A stretch of 64,000 bases of DNA. It comes from Catellatospora sp. TT07R-123. GTDB lineage: Bacteria > Actinomycetota > Actinomycetes > Mycobacteriales > Micromonosporaceae. The notes under the pieces were generated by a model. The model saw only the letters and a list, made by a program, of their open reading frames with translations. It had not been told where the DNA came from and searched no databases. Position numbers and translations under genes: made by a program. Shown here one piece after another: positions 1-9,326 of this stretch (positions are counted from its first letter, which is position 1; the number at the start of each line of letters is the position of its first letter). The stretch covers positions 2,852,001 to 2,916,000 of the forward strand of contig NZ_BNEM01000001.1 in the NCBI RefSeq assembly GCF_018327705.1. Reading direction: 5' to 3'.

Positions 1-468
1 GCGATCAAGGCCCAGCAGCTGCTCGCCGAGGACTGGGGCGTGTCGGCCGACGTGTGGTCGGCGACGAGCTGGACCGAGCTGCGCCGCGACGCGGTCGAGG
101 CGGAGCAGTTCAACCTGCTGCACCCGGACCAGCCGGCGAAGGTGCCGTACGTGACCCGGGCGCTGGAAGGCGCCCCGGGCCCGAAGGTGGCCGTCTCCGA
201 CTGGATGCGGGCCGTCCCGGACCTGATCTCGCGTTGGGTGCCCGGCGACTACACGTCGCTCGGCACGGACGGCTTCGGCATGTCCGACACCCGCTCGGCG
301 CTGCGCCGCCACTTCAACGTGGACGCGGAGTCGGTCGTGGTGGCCGTGCTGTCGCAGCTGGCCCGCGCCGGTGAGGTGCCGGCGTCGGCGCCCGCCGAGG
401 CGTTCCGCAAGTACGCGATCGACGACGTGACCGCGGCCCCGGCCGGCGAGACCGGCGGCGACTCCTAA
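1..468 (+). CDS. aceE: Pyruvate dehydrogenase E1 (AceE), C-terminal fragment
   Basis: Frame 1 is open from the first base, so this is the last 155 residues of a gene that begins outside the window. The segment matches the C-terminal domain of the homodimeric pyruvate dehydrogenase E1: KVPYVTRAL, then [15 protein letters not shown], a [15 protein letters not shown] segment and [16 protein letters not shown]. The family decarboxylates pyruvate with thiamine diphosphate and passes the acetyl group to E2 lipoyl domains. This part forms the C-terminal transketolase-like domain, so the thiamine site itself is not visible. A strong palindrome follows the stop codon and separates it from the convergent ABC transporter gene. 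Confidence 0.88.
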   Translation, partial: AIKAQQLLAEDWGVSADVWSATSWTELRRDAVEAEQFNLLHPDQPAKVPYVTRALEGAPGPKVAVSDWMRAVPDLISRWVPGDYTSLGTDGFGMSDTRSALRRHFNVDAESVVVAVLSQLARAGEVPASAPAEAFRKYAIDDVTAAPAGETGGDS

Positions 469-479
469 GCAGTACCGCT

Positions 480-533
480 CTCGGGGTCACACGTCCTGTG
501 GTGTACGTACACCGCAGGAGGTGTGGCCCCGAG
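480..533. terminator. Long palindrome between convergent genes, probable bidirectional terminator
   Basis: The 54-nt stretch folds on itself with almost no loop. CTCGGGG (480-486) pairs with CCCCGAG (527-533), and the stem runs on through GGTGTAC/GTACACC to the centre at 506/507, with one mismatch and two G-T pairs. It lies between the stops of aceE (+) and the ABC exporter (-). No T-run follows on either side. Confidence 0.6.
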
Positions 534-558
534 GCGTATCCACCTGTCGGGCGAGTGG

Positions 559-2340
559 TCAGTCGGCCTCGACGAGCGGTGCGACCAGGAACTGGTGGGC
601 GGCGAGCTCGCGGTAGAGCGGGCTGGTCTCCAGCAGCTCGTGGTGGCGGCCGGTCGCCACGACCCGGCCGTGTTCGAGCACCACGATCTGGTCGGCGTCG
701 AGCACGGTGGACAGCCGGTGCGCCACGATCAGCAGCGTGCGCCCGCTGGCGACGGTGTCGATCGCGGCGCGCAGCGCGGCCTCGTTGCGCGCGTCGAGGT
801 TGCTGGTCGGCTCGTCCAGCAGCAGGATCGGCGGCGCGGCCAGCAGCGTACGCGCGATGGCCAGGCGCTGGCGCTCGCCGCCCGACAGCAGCACCCCGCC
901 CTCGCCGACCTGGGCGTCCAGGCCGAGCGGGGTGCGTTCGACCAGCTCACCGAGGTTGACGGCGTCGAGCACCTGGCGCATCCGCTCGTCGGTGGCGTCG
1001 GGGGTGGCCAGGCGCAGGTTGTCGCGCAGCGTCCCGGCGAGCACCGGCGACTCCTGCTCGACGTAGCCGAGCTGGCCGCGCAGGGTGTCGTGGTCGAGGT
1101 CGCGGATGTCGGTGCCGCCGACGCGGATGCTGCCCGAGCTGGTCTCGTAGAAGCGCTCGACCAGCGACAGCAGGGTCGACTTGCCCGCGCCGGACGGGCC
1201 GACCAGCGCGGTGCGGCTCCCGGCGGGGGCGCGGAAGCTCACCTCGTGCAGGATCTGGGCGGGCGGGGCGCCGTCCTGGGCGGCGTACGCGAACCCGACC
1301 CGGTCGAACTCGACCGCGGGCGCGTCGGCGGGCCCGCGCGGCGCGGGCACCGGCGGCGCCTGCTCGCCCTCCAGCGGGATGACCAGCACCTCTTCCATCC
1401 GCTGGAGCGCCCCGAGCCCGGCCTGGAGCTGCGTGTACGCGTTGAGCGCCTGCCCCAGCGGCATGACCAGGAAGAACACGAACAGCACGAACGCCACCAG
1501 GTCGCCGACGGTGATGGTGCCGCTGGCCACCCGGGCCCCGCCCACGCCCAGGACCAGCAGGAACGATCCCTGGATCGTGGTCACCATGGCGGGCTCGACG
1601 ATCGCCTGCAGCCGCGCGATGCGGATGCCCGCGCGGAACGCCTGCTCGGCGCTGTGGACGACGGTCGCGGTCTCGCGGGCCTCGGCACGGCTGGCCCGGA
1701 TCGTGCGCGCGGCGGTGATCGACCGCTCGACGGCGGCGGTCATGTCGCCGATGCGCTCCTGGGCCTGCCGGGACATGCCGCGCACCTTGCGGGCGAAGAA
1801 GATGCCGCCGGACAGGCCGACGACCAGGCCGACCAGGGTGACGCCGAACAGCACCGGGTCCAGCACGATCATCGCGGTGGCGGCGCCGACGACGGTGATC
1901 GCGCCGGTGACGGTCTCGAACAGGCCGGAGGTGACCACCGCCCGCAGCAGCGTGGTGTCGGCGCCGACGCGGGAGAGCAGGTCGCCGGTGCGGCGGTTGT
2001 CGTACTCGGTGATGGGCAGGCGGAGCAGGTGCCCGGCCAGGCGGCGGCGCGCGGTGAGCACGAGGCCCTCGGCGGTGCGCTGGAGCAGGTAGTGGCGCAG
2101 CCCGTTGATCGAGGCGGCTCCGACGAGCAGCACGCACAGCCCGATGACGCTGGAGGTGACGGGTACGCTGTGCTGGAGCCCGTCGATGACGTCGCGGGTC
2201 AGCACCGGCTGGGCCAGCGTGCCGGCCGTGGTGATCAGGGACAGCACCGCCACCAGCAGCAGCGAGGTGCGGTGGGTGCGCAGGTAGGGCCAGAGGGTGC
2301 GCAGGCCGACCTCGGGCGCGGTGGGGGTCTCCGCCGTCAT
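559..2340 (-). CDS. ABC exporter half-transporter (fused membrane and ATPase domains)
   Basis: This 593-residue protein has an N-terminal six-helix exporter domain (about 20-330) and a C-terminal ATPase domain (about 350-580). The ATPase has Walker A GPSGAGKS near 381, the signature LSGGERQR near 485 and Walker B LLLDEPT near 504, followed by an H-loop in AHRLSTV, so it looks competent. The family exports lipids, drugs or peptides as homo- or heterodimers. No partner half-transporter lies beside it, so a homodimer is the simpler reading. The substrate cannot be told from sequence. The ATG at 2340 faces the divergent thuA-like gene 81 bp away. Confidence 0.9.
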   Translation of the reverse strand: MTAETPTAPEVGLRTLWPYLRTHRTSLLLVAVLSLITTAGTLAQPVLTRDVIDGLQHSVPVTSSVIGLCVLLVGAASINGLRHYLLQRTAEGLVLTARRRLAGHLLRLPITEYDNRRTGDLLSRVGADTTLLRAVVTSGLFETVTGAITVVGAATAMIVLDPVLFGVTLVGLVVGLSGGIFFARKVRGMSRQAQERIGDMTAAVERSITAARTIRASRAEARETATVVHSAEQAFRAGIRIARLQAIVEPAMVTTIQGSFLLVLGVGGARVASGTITVGDLVAFVLFVFFLVMPLGQALNAYTQLQAGLGALQRMEEVLVIPLEGEQAPPVPAPRGPADAPAVEFDRVGFAYAAQDGAPPAQILHEVSFRAPAGSRTALVGPSGAGKSTLLSLVERFYETSSGSIRVGGTDIRDLDHDTLRGQLGYVEQESPVLAGTLRDNLRLATPDATDERMRQVLDAVNLGELVERTPLGLDAQVGEGGVLLSGGERQRLAIARTLLAAPPILLLDEPTSNLDARNEAALRAAIDTVASGRTLLIVAHRLSTVLDADQIVVLEHGRVVATGRHHELLETSPLYRELAAHQFLVAPLVEAD

Positions 2341-2408
2341 GCTCCGACTCTACCTGCCGACCGGTAAGCGGCGGCCGGTCCGCGGTTCCCCTGGGGGAGG
2401 TAAACGCT

Positions 2409-2414
2409 TACCCT
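2409..2414 (+). promoter_or_regulatory. -10 box of a probable leaderless transcript (thuA-like gene)
   Basis: TACCCT lies exactly 7 nt before the ATG at 2422, and no Shine-Dalgarno sequence is present. This is the spacing expected when transcription begins at the start codon. No convincing -35 box is seen. Confidence 0.45.
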
Positions 2415-2421
2415 GTCGGGC

Positions 2422-3081
2422 ATGCGCAGCGCGTTGATCGTCCGGGGCGGAGCCGAGTTCCACGACCCCGTCGGCACCACCGACAGCTTCCTGCCGTTCC
2501 TCAAGGAGCAGGGCTTCGAGGTCACCGTCGCCGAGGACCTGGCCGTGTACGACGACCGCGACCTGCTCGCCGCCACCGACCTGGTGGTCAACTGCTGGAC
2601 CGCGGGCGGTGACGAGCTCACCCCCGAGCGCGCGGGCAACCTCGACGAGGCGGTGCGCGCGGGCACCGGGCTGGCGGGCTGGCACGGCGGCATCGTCGCC
2701 GCGTTCACCGAGCGCCGCTACCAGTGGCTGACCGGCGCCTGGTTCGTCTGCCACCCGTCGAACTTCGTCAGGCACACCCTCACCGTGCTGCCCGAGCACG
2801 CCGATCACCCGATCACGGCGGGGATCGACCGGGTCGAGCTGGACACCGAGCGCTACTGGCTGCTGGCCGACCCGCTCAACGACGTGCTGGCCACCATCAC
2901 GTTCCCGGTCGAGGACGGCGAGCCCTGGCAGGAGCCGGTCACCCACCCGGCGGTGTGGACGCGGCAGTGGGGCGCCGGACGGATCTTCGTCTCCACCGTC
3001 GGGCACCACCTGCCGGATCTGGACGTCCCCCAGATCCGTACGCTCACCGAGCGCGGCCTGGTCTGGGCCGCCAGGCGTTGA
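2422..3081 (+). CDS. ThuA-like domain protein
   Basis: This 219-residue protein starts MRSALIVRGGAEFHDP and contains the ThuA features: a beta strand leading into the GG-x-FHD segment, an LVVNCWTAGGD segment, GLAGWHGG near residue 90 and a late GAGRIFVSTVGHH near 190. ThuA-like proteins have a class I glutamine-amidotransferase-like fold. Some are linked to trehalose or other sugar metabolism, but most have no known reaction. It is monocistronic by spacing, probably translated from a leaderless mRNA, and divergent from the ABC exporter. Nothing nearby identifies its substrate. Confidence 0.82.
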   Translation: MRSALIVRGGAEFHDPVGTTDSFLPFLKEQGFEVTVAEDLAVYDDRDLLAATDLVVNCWTAGGDELTPERAGNLDEAVRAGTGLAGWHGGIVAAFTERRYQWLTGAWFVCHPSNFVRHTLTVLPEHADHPITAGIDRVELDTERYWLLADPLNDVLATITFPVEDGEPWQEPVTHPAVWTRQWGAGRIFVSTVGHHLPDLDVPQIRTLTERGLVWAARR

Positions 3082-3111
3082 CAGCGCGGCACGGGATGAT
3101 CACACTGCCTC

Positions 3112-4422
3112 GTGCCTCCCACCACGACCGACACCGCCACCGCCGTGCTCTGCCCCAGGTGCCAGTCGCGCCTGGTCGGTGAGACCGGCGAAGCACCCTG
3201 GTGCGAACGCTGCGAGTGGAACCTCGACCACTTCCCGCCGCCGGACGCCATGTGGCTGTTCCGCTGGCTGAGCCGGCACGAGCGCAGGCTGGGTTACGCC
3301 TCCGACGCCGAGCTCGTCGGCGAGCTGGCCACCGCCGAGGCCAGGCCGAGGCTGCGGGTGGGGACGGTCGTGCTGGTCGCGGTCTCGGCGGTGCTGCTGC
3401 TGATCCCGCTGGGCCTGCTGGCCGCCGGCGGGTGGCTGATCGCCGTCAGCGGCGGCTTCGTGCCGCAGATCCTGCTCGGGCTGCTCCTGCTCGCCGCGGC
3501 GTACGGGCTGCGCCCCCGCCTCGGGCGGATGAAGGACGAGACGCACGACACGTACCCGCTCTCGGCGGCCAAGCAGCCGGAGCTGTTCGCCCTGATCGCG
3601 CGTACCGCGGCCGAGGTCGGGACGCCGCTGCCCGACCACGTCGCGCTGGCTGAGCAGTGGAACGCGTGGACGGCGCAGGTCGGCCTGCGGCGGCGCCGGG
3701 TGCTGGTGCTGGGCATCCCGCTGCTGGTCGCGCTGGATCCGCAGCAGACGGTCGCGCTGGTGGCGCACGAGCTGAGCCACTTCAGCAACGCCGACATCCG
3801 CCGGGGGCTGCTGACCCAGCCCGCGCGCACGATGTTCGCCACCTTCGCCCGCGCCCTGCGGCCGCCCCGCCGCGACGCCTGGCAGCTCGGCCTGTCGGAC
3901 CTGGCGGCCCTGGTGCTGACCGTGTGGCAGGTGGTCGGCGGGGTGCTGTGCTGGCTGCTGTACAGCGCGCACATCAGCATGCACCTGTTGGCCGGGCGGG
4001 CCAGCCGGCACGCCGAGGCGCTGGCCGACCTGCGGGCGGCGCGGGCCGCCGGGTCGGCCGCCGCGCTGCGGCTGACGGCGGACATGGCGCTGTGGCCCGT
4101 GCTCGCGCCCGTGGTGGACAGCCGGGTCGAGGCCGGTGCGGCACTGCCCCGCTGGCGGGCCGGGCTGGCGCTGGCCCGCGAGCGCAACGCCGAGCGGGCG
4201 GCCCGGCTGCGGCAGCTGTCCAACCGCACCCACGCCTCGCTGTTCAGCAGCCACCCGTCGCCGGGGCGGCGCCACGACCTGCTCACGGCGGCGCCGTTCC
4301 AGCAGGCCGCGGTGGTGCTGACGCCCGAGCAGGCGCTGCGGCTGGACGCGGAGCTGCACCCGTACGCCGAGGCGATGCGCGGGGAACTGGCCAAACACCA
4401 GCGCGCGTTCGAGTTACTGTGA
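3112..4422 (+). CDS. Membrane M48-family zinc protease with N-terminal zinc ribbon
   Basis: The 436-residue product begins with a zinc ribbon, CPRC and CERC (C14, C17, C31, C34). A hydrophobic pair of helices follows at about 85-140. The M48 catalytic motif HELSH is at 219-223 and a probable third zinc ligand, E302, sits in HAEALAD. Another hydrophobic stretch lies at about 265-290. M48 enzymes (HtpX and Ste24 relatives) are membrane-bound proteases that remove misfolded membrane proteins or process precursors. The GTG start at 3112 is the first that includes the zinc ribbon; no clear ribosome-binding site precedes it. The stop lies 5 nt before the next gene, so the two are probably co-transcribed. 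Confidence 0.83.
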   Translation: MPPTTTDTATAVLCPRCQSRLVGETGEAPWCERCEWNLDHFPPPDAMWLFRWLSRHERRLGYASDAELVGELATAEARPRLRVGTVVLVAVSAVLLLIPLGLLAAGGWLIAVSGGFVPQILLGLLLLAAAYGLRPRLGRMKDETHDTYPLSAAKQPELFALIARTAAEVGTPLPDHVALAEQWNAWTAQVGLRRRRVLVLGIPLLVALDPQQTVALVAHELSHFSNADIRRGLLTQPARTMFATFARALRPPRRDAWQLGLSDLAALVLTVWQVVGGVLCWLLYSAHISMHLLAGRASRHAEALADLRAARAAGSAAALRLTADMALWPVLAPVVDSRVEAGAALPRWRAGLALARERNAERAARLRQLSNRTHASLFSSHPSPGRRHDLLTAAPFQQAAVVLTPEQALRLDAELHPYAEAMRGELAKHQRAFELL

Positions 4423-4427
4423 GCCCC

Positions 4428-5060
4428 ATGCGTCTGATCAAGTACACCCATGCCTGTGTCCGGATCGAGCACGACGGCCAGGTGCTGGTGATCGACCCGG
4501 GCACCTGGAGCGAGGACGAGGCGCTGGCCGGGGCGAACGCGGTGCTCGTCACGCACGAGCACGCGGACCACATCGACGTCGACCGGATCGCCGCCGCGGC
4601 CGCCGCCGACGCCGACCTGCGGGTCTACGCCCCCGACCCGATCGCGGCCCAGCTCACCGAGCGCGGCGCCACGGTGGTCACGGTCGCCGTCGGCGACACG
4701 GTCACCGCGGCCGGGCTGCCGGTCGAGGTCGTCGGCGGCCTGCACGCCGAGATCTACGAGGGCCTGCCCGGCTGCGCCAACGTCGGGTTCGTCGTGGCCG
4801 GCGACGTCTACCACCCGGGCGACTCGTTCTTCGTGCCGTCCCAGCAGGTCCGTACGCTGCTCGTGCCGACCTCGGGACCGTGGTTCACCATGGCCGGGAT
4901 GCTGGACTTCGTCCGGGCGGTGAAGCCGCAGCGGGCCCACTCCATCCACGACGCCATGCTCAGCGAGCGCGGGCTCAACGGCGTCGACCGCTGGATCGAC
5001 TGGAAGGGAAACACGGAGTACAGCCGGATCGACCTCGGCGAGTCCGTAACCCTCTCCTGA
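4428..5060 (+). CDS. Metallo-beta-lactamase-fold metal-dependent hydrolase
   Basis: This 210-residue protein has the metal-binding motif HEHADH at 43-48, preceded by VLVIDPGTW, plus VYHPGDSFF near 125 and IHDAML near 172, which supply the later metal ligands. It belongs to the L-ascorbate-6-phosphate-lactonase-like or UPF0173-like branch of the superfamily. These are cytoplasmic and their substrates are mostly unknown. The ATG at 4428 lies 5 nt after the stop of the M48 gene, which suggests translational coupling. Palindrome A1 follows the stop. Confidence 0.85.
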   Translation: MRLIKYTHACVRIEHDGQVLVIDPGTWSEDEALAGANAVLVTHEHADHIDVDRIAAAAAADADLRVYAPDPIAAQLTERGATVVTVAVGDTVTAAGLPVEVVGGLHAEIYEGLPGCANVGFVVAGDVYHPGDSFFVPSQQVRTLLVPTSGPWFTMAGMLDFVRAVKPQRAHSIHDAMLSERGLNGVDRWIDWKGNTEYSRIDLGESVTLS

Positions 5061-5199
5061 AGACCACCGAAGTCCCCGAGACCACCCCAGTCGCCAAGAC
5101 CACCGAAGTTGCCGGGCAATCGGGGGAAAGAGGACCACTCTTTCCCCCGATTGCCCGACAACTTGGCCGATCTTGGGGCTTGGCCGATCTTGGGGTGGG
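5061..5199. repeat. Palindromic repeat A1 with flanking short tandem repeats
   Basis: The core is a 27-bp stem: AAGTTGCCGGGCAATCGGG plus GAAAGAG (5106-5132) pairs with 5138-5164 around loop GACCA, with one G-T pair. The flanks carry AAGACCACCGAAGT twice (5060-5073 and 5096-5109) and CTTGGCCGATCTTGGGG twice in tandem (5162-5178 and 5179-5195). The two flanks are also partly complementary, so the stem can extend. It lies between convergent genes. A second copy of the core is at 20532-20590. Confidence 0.75.
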
Positions 5200-6894
5200 T
5201 CAGGCGGTGACCTTGGGGTGGGTGGGGGTGGTGTCGCGGCGCTGCTGGGTCAGTCCCATGCGGCCGGCGGCGTCGGCCAGCTCCCAGGGGGCCTTGAACG
5301 GGAAGTACGCGTCCATGAACTCCCGGACCATCTGCGCCTGCTCGTCCAGGTCGGCCACCTGCGAGTTGGTGTCGTTGAGGCAGAACACGTCGGTGTTGCG
5401 CTGGCGCACCAGCCGGGCCAGCATCACCGGCGCGACCAGGCGGCCCAGGTCGATGTAGACGTGGGCGATCCCGCCGGGCACCGAGCGCCCGGTGCTGTGC
5501 GCCCAGTAGTGCGCCAGCGACGACGGGATGGACAGGTCGCCGCGGTCGCGGAACTGGTGCGAGGCGGTGGCGTGCGACTCCTCGCGCATCTCCGTCTCGA
5601 TCTCCTCCAGCACGGTGCGCAGCAGCGGGTACGGCACGTGCCGCATCTTCTGGTAGACCTGCGTGCCGAACCGCGCCTGGATGAGCCGCCGGTTGTTCTT
5701 GGCCGCCACGTCCACCGGGTGGTCGGCCGGGGCGGGTGGGTTCAGGTCGACCAGCGAGCTTGACGGGAAGAACTTGGCCACCCCGTTGGCGAAGAAGAAC
5801 TGGCCGGGCAGCACGGGGCGGCCCAGGATCATGTCGTCGTTGAAGTACAGGAAGTGCTCGGACAGGCCGGGGACGCGGTGCAGCCGCGACTCGATGGCGT
5901 GGGAGTTGAACGTGGGCAGCACCCCGACGTCGCCGAAGATCTCCCGGTGGCTGACCAGGGTGACCCGGTTCGAGGACAGGTCCAGCCAGCTCGGCACCTG
6001 GTCGTCGGTGACCAGGTAGATGTGGTTCACCCAGGGCGCGAAGGCGTGCAGCGAGCGCATCGAGTAGAGCAGCTCGTCGCGTGAGGTGAACCGGGACGCG
6101 TTGGTGGCGAGCCCGTTGAACGAGTCGTCGGTGCCCATCGCCTTGGACTTGCGCGCCTGCCACGCCGGGTCGTCGCCGTCGACCCAGGTGTAGACGACGT
6201 CGACGGGGAACCGCACGTCGTTGGGGCCGGGCTCGGCGTAGACGGCGCGGCTGCGGAAGCGCGGCTCGGGCGCGGTGGGCATGAACTGCGACAGCCGCCC
6301 GGCGGGGACGTACTCGACCGGGGTGTCGACGCTGACGACGGTGCCGACGCGGTGGTTGCGCGGGCCGACCAGGCGCGGGGCGTCCCAGCCCGGCCCCTTC
6401 ACGGTGTCCCAGAACTCGATCTCGCAGGCGTACGCCCCGTCGAGCAGCGCGTTGCCCTCCGGGCTGGTCACGGCCTGGTAGACCTGCACCACCCGGCACC
6501 GCTGCGGGCTGGTCCGGCGCCCGCCGGTGTCCATGGTCCGCACCACCATGCCGGGTGCGGCGGGCTGGGTGCGCAGCAGCCGCAGCACGGCGGCCCGGTG
6601 CTCGACCCCGACGGCCACGGCGCTGCACCGCGGATCGGTGTGCGGCACGCAGAAGTAGTCCAGCCCGGCGTCCTCCAGCAGGCCGAGCACGATCTGCAGG
6701 TTGCCGTGCCACGCCGTCGCCGGGGACGCGCCCGCGATGGCGACCGCGGGCACCCCGTGGCTGCGTACCCGGCTGCTGCGGTTCGGCACGCCGACCAGCA
6801 GCTTCGCGATGCGGACCCGCTGACGCAGCGGGAGGCGGCACGCGGCGGCGCGCAGCGCGGGACGGGGTAGGAGGCGTTTGACAATCTGCTTCAC
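5200..6894 (-). CDS. Stealth-family sugar-phosphotransferase
   Basis: This 564-residue protein carries the four conserved Stealth regions: [15 protein letters not shown] near 229, [15 protein letters not shown] near 268 followed by [26 protein letters not shown] near 328 followed by [10 protein letters not shown], and NDTNSQ near 502. Stealth enzymes move hexose-1-phosphate from a nucleotide sugar to a growing glycan and make phosphodiester-linked capsular or wall polymers. The roughly 220 residues before the first conserved region are less typical and could recognise the acceptor. The start is a GTG with a TATGTT box 8 nt upstream and no ribosome-binding site. It is divergent from the GT-C glycosyltransferase gene, which fits a shared cell-surface role (inference). 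Confidence 0.88.
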   Translation of the reverse strand: MKQIVKRLLPRPALRAAACRLPLRQRVRIAKLLVGVPNRSSRVRSHGVPAVAIAGASPATAWHGNLQIVLGLLEDAGLDYFCVPHTDPRCSAVAVGVEHRAAVLRLLRTQPAAPGMVVRTMDTGGRRTSPQRCRVVQVYQAVTSPEGNALLDGAYACEIEFWDTVKGPGWDAPRLVGPRNHRVGTVVSVDTPVEYVPAGRLSQFMPTAPEPRFRSRAVYAEPGPNDVRFPVDVVYTWVDGDDPAWQARKSKAMGTDDSFNGLATNASRFTSRDELLYSMRSLHAFAPWVNHIYLVTDDQVPSWLDLSSNRVTLVSHREIFGDVGVLPTFNSHAIESRLHRVPGLSEHFLYFNDDMILGRPVLPGQFFFANGVAKFFPSSSLVDLNPPAPADHPVDVAAKNNRRLIQARFGTQVYQKMRHVPYPLLRTVLEEIETEMREESHATASHQFRDRGDLSIPSSLAHYWAHSTGRSVPGGIAHVYIDLGRLVAPVMLARLVRQRNTDVFCLNDTNSQVADLDEQAQMVREFMDAYFPFKAPWELADAAGRMGLTQQRRDTTPTHPKVTA

Positions 6895-7002
6895 AACGAC
6901 CCAACATAAGCGATAAGGCTCGAAAGCTGATGTATTGCCCTAATAAGGACTTTTCATGTTCCCCGCGCCGCCAGGCGCACTGCCCCGCACTGGAGACAAC
7001 GC

Positions 7003-8577
7003 GTGACCCGCCCATCCGTGCACGCCGACCACCGGCTGATGCGCAGCCTGCCCGTCGCGGCCCCCGCGCTCGCGACCCTGCTCGCCGTCCTGCTCGGGCA
7101 CGACCGGCGCGCGCTCTGGCGCGACGAGTACGCCACCTGGTACGCGGCGACCCTGTCCCCCGCCGACCTCAAGCACCTGCTGTCCAACGTAGATGCCGTC
7201 TTCGCGCCGTTCTACCTGTTCACCCGCGCGTGGATCACCCTGTTCGGGGACAGCCTGACCAGCCTGCGGCTGCCCTCGGCGCTGGCGATGGCGCTCACCG
7301 CGGCCCTGATCGGCGCGCTCGGGCGCAAGCTGTTCTCGCCGGGCACCGGCCTGGTCGCGGGCCTGCTGTTCGCCCTGCTCCCCTCGATCTCCCGGTACGG
7401 CGAGGAGGCCCGGCCGTACGCGTTCGCGCTGGCCGCCACCGCCGGGGCGACCCTGCTGCTGCTGCGCGCGCTGGAGCGGCCCGACCTGGTGCGCCGCTGG
7501 GTGCCGTACGCCCTGGTGGTGACCTTGATCGGCTGGTCGCACCTGGTCGCGCTCACCGTGCTCGGCGCGCACGCCCTGGTGGTGCTCGCCACCGCCGCGC
7601 CGCGCCTGGTCGCCGTGCGCAACTGGACCGTCGCCGCCGCCTGCGGCGGCCTGCCGGTGGTGCCGCTGCTGCTGCTCGGCCGGGGCCAGACCCGGCAGAT
7701 CGGCTGGATCGAGACCCGGGAGGAGTCGATCCGCTCGTTCGTCACCGCGGTGTTCGGCTCCCTCACCGTCGGCCTGCTGGTGCTGACGCTGGGCGTGCTC
7801 GCGATCCGGCTGGCCGACCCGCGCCGCCGGCTGCTGATGGCCTGGGCGCTGCTGCCGCCCGCGGTGGTGCTGGCGGCCACGCCGGCGGTCAACCTGATGC
7901 TGTCGCGGTATCTGCTGTTCACGCTGCCCGCGTGGGTGCTGCTGGCCTCGGTGACGCTGCGGCGGGGCGCGGCGCTGGCCGTGACCGCGTTCGTGGCCGC
8001 CGCCAAGGGCCGGTTCGCAGCCGTGTCCCCGCGCAGTGGCCGGGCCTGGATCGTGGTGGCCGCGGGCCTGGCGGTGCTGGGCGGGCTCGCGCTGCCGGGC
8101 CAGGTCGACGCGCGCACGCTGCCCGCGGGCAACCAGGCCGACCTGCGCGCCGCCGCGGCGATCATCAAGGCGCGGCTGGAGCCCGGCGACGCCATCGCCT
8201 ACGGCGGCACCTCGCACGGCGGCCCCCGGGTGTTCCGCCGCGGCATGGCCTTCGAGCTGCGCGGCGTCACCGCGCCCAGGGACGTGTTCGTCAGCGTCCC
8301 GGCTCAGGCCACCGGCACCTTCAACGCGGTGGAGTGCGCCGACCCGGCCGCCTGCGCGCAGGGCGTGCGGCGGCTGTGGCTGGTCACCTCGGCCCCGGAC
8401 CCCAACCTGTACGGCTGGCTGCCCGCCACCCGCGCCGAGCTGCTGCGTACCGAGTTCACCGCGCGGTTCGAGCAGCGCACCCAGGGCGTGGCCGTGGTGC
8501 TGCTGGAGCGCTCACCGCAGCCGAGGCCGCAGGTCCCGGCCGGAGCCGAACCTGCGGCGGTCGCGCCCCGGCCCTAG
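7003..8577 (+). CDS. GT-C-type membrane glycosyltransferase (GT39/mannosyltransferase-like)
   Basis: This 524-residue protein has about ten hydrophobic helices over residues 15-370 and a soluble C-terminal part of about 150 residues. WRDEYATW near residue 40 sits in the first outer loop and matches the Asp-Glu motif of GT-C enzymes, which use polyprenyl-phosphate sugars outside the membrane. A second GT-C-like segment is [13 protein letters not shown] near 130. It could glycosylate a wall polymer or secreted protein; the acceptor is unknown. The GTG at 7003 is the first start that keeps the DE-motif loop in the normal position. The 108-bp divergent intergenic region to the Stealth gene is AT-rich and probably holds both promoters. 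Confidence 0.75.
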   Translation: MTRPSVHADHRLMRSLPVAAPALATLLAVLLGHDRRALWRDEYATWYAATLSPADLKHLLSNVDAVFAPFYLFTRAWITLFGDSLTSLRLPSALAMALTAALIGALGRKLFSPGTGLVAGLLFALLPSISRYGEEARPYAFALAATAGATLLLLRALERPDLVRRWVPYALVVTLIGWSHLVALTVLGAHALVVLATAAPRLVAVRNWTVAAACGGLPVVPLLLLGRGQTRQIGWIETREESIRSFVTAVFGSLTVGLLVLTLGVLAIRLADPRRRLLMAWALLPPAVVLAATPAVNLMLSRYLLFTLPAWVLLASVTLRRGAALAVTAFVAAAKGRFAAVSPRSGRAWIVVAAGLAVLGGLALPGQVDARTLPAGNQADLRAAAAIIKARLEPGDAIAYGGTSHGGPRVFRRGMAFELRGVTAPRDVFVSVPAQATGTFNAVECADPAACAQGVRRLWLVTSAPDPNLYGWLPATRAELLRTEFTARFEQRTQGVAVVLLERSPQPRPQVPAGAEPAAVAPRP

Positions 8578-9212
8578 GGCTTGGGCGCGGTGTACAGCCG
8601 GTCGGCGTACGAGGGGCCGTAGTACTCGCGCAGCTCGTCCAGCGACTCGGCGGTGTACTGGACGCTCTTGATGATCTCCGGGTGCGGGGGCACCGCGTCG
8701 GGGTTCCAGTCCTCGTGCTGCCACAGGTGCGAGCGCAGGAACGCCTTCGGGCAGTGGTGGAAGACCTGCTCGATCTCCACCAGCAGGGCCAGTTGCGGCC
8801 GGTGCCCCTTGACCGTCATCTCGTCGAAGAACGGGGCGTCGCGCAGCAGCCGGGCCCGCCCGTTGACGCGCAGCGTGTCGGTGCGCCCCGGGATCAGGAA
8901 CAGCAGCCCGACGTGCGGGTTGGCCAGCACGTTGCGGAAGCCGTCGGCGCGGCGGTTGCCCGGCCGCTCCGGGATCGCGATCGTCGTGTCGTCGATGACG
9001 TGGGCGAACCCGGCCGGGTCGCCCTTGGGCGACACGTCGCAGGTGCCGTCGGCGCCAGCCGTCGCGACCAGGCAGAACGGCGCGGCGGCCAGCCAGCGCC
9101 GGTCCATCTCGTGCAGCCGGGACCGCTCCTTGGCCACCGAGCGGGGTTGCGGCTCGCCCAGCAGCGCGCGCAGCTCGTCCTCCGAGGTGATCTCCACGTA
9201 CTCCGCGCGCAT
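8574..9212 (-). CDS. PPOX-type FMN flavoprotein (MSMEG_1061-like)
   Basis: The chosen 212-residue form starts [15 protein letters not shown] at the ATG ending at 9212, which has GGAAGGAG in good position. A longer frame would run into the gltX promoter. The split-barrel flavin fold is indicated by [40 protein letters not shown] and LLFLIPG. Relatives bind FMN or F420 and act as oxidoreductases of unknown substrate. The last residues overlap the stop of the convergent glycosyltransferase gene by a few bases (8574-8577). Confidence 0.83.
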   Translation of the reverse strand: MRAEYVEITSEDELRALLGEPQPRSVAKERSRLHEMDRRWLAAAPFCLVATAGADGTCDVSPKGDPAGFAHVIDDTTIAIPERPGNRRADGFRNVLANPHVGLLFLIPGRTDTLRVNGRARLLRDAPFFDEMTVKGHRPQLALLVEIEQVFHHCPKAFLRSHLWQHEDWNPDAVPPHPEIIKSVQYTAESLDELREYYGPSYADRLYTAPKP

Positions 9213-9313
9213 CCGGCACGCTCCTTCCGGTGGGGAACCGCTCCGAGCGTAGACCGCGCAGCTCGCGCGCCGCGTGCCGATAACCTCGTGGCGGGGTGGC
9301 GGGGGTCGGGCCG

Positions 9314-9319
9314 TACCCT
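9314..9319 (+). promoter_or_regulatory. -10 box of a probable leaderless gltX transcript
   Basis: TACCCT ends exactly 7 nt before the gltX GTG at 9327, and no Shine-Dalgarno sequence is present. The arrangement is identical to that at 2409-2414. Confidence 0.45.
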
Positions 9320-9326
9320 GGAGGCC

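Noticed and set aside
523-2367. A 614-residue plus-strand frame opposite the ABC exporter
   Set aside because: It runs antisense to a protein with full ABC motifs, and its composition (long Gly/Gln/Asp/Arg runs) is that of a mirror frame in GC-rich DNA.
6930-9326. A long open frame upstream of gltX in the same phase
   Set aside because: It overlaps the glycosyltransferase and PPOX genes and has no family match. gltX homology begins at 9327.
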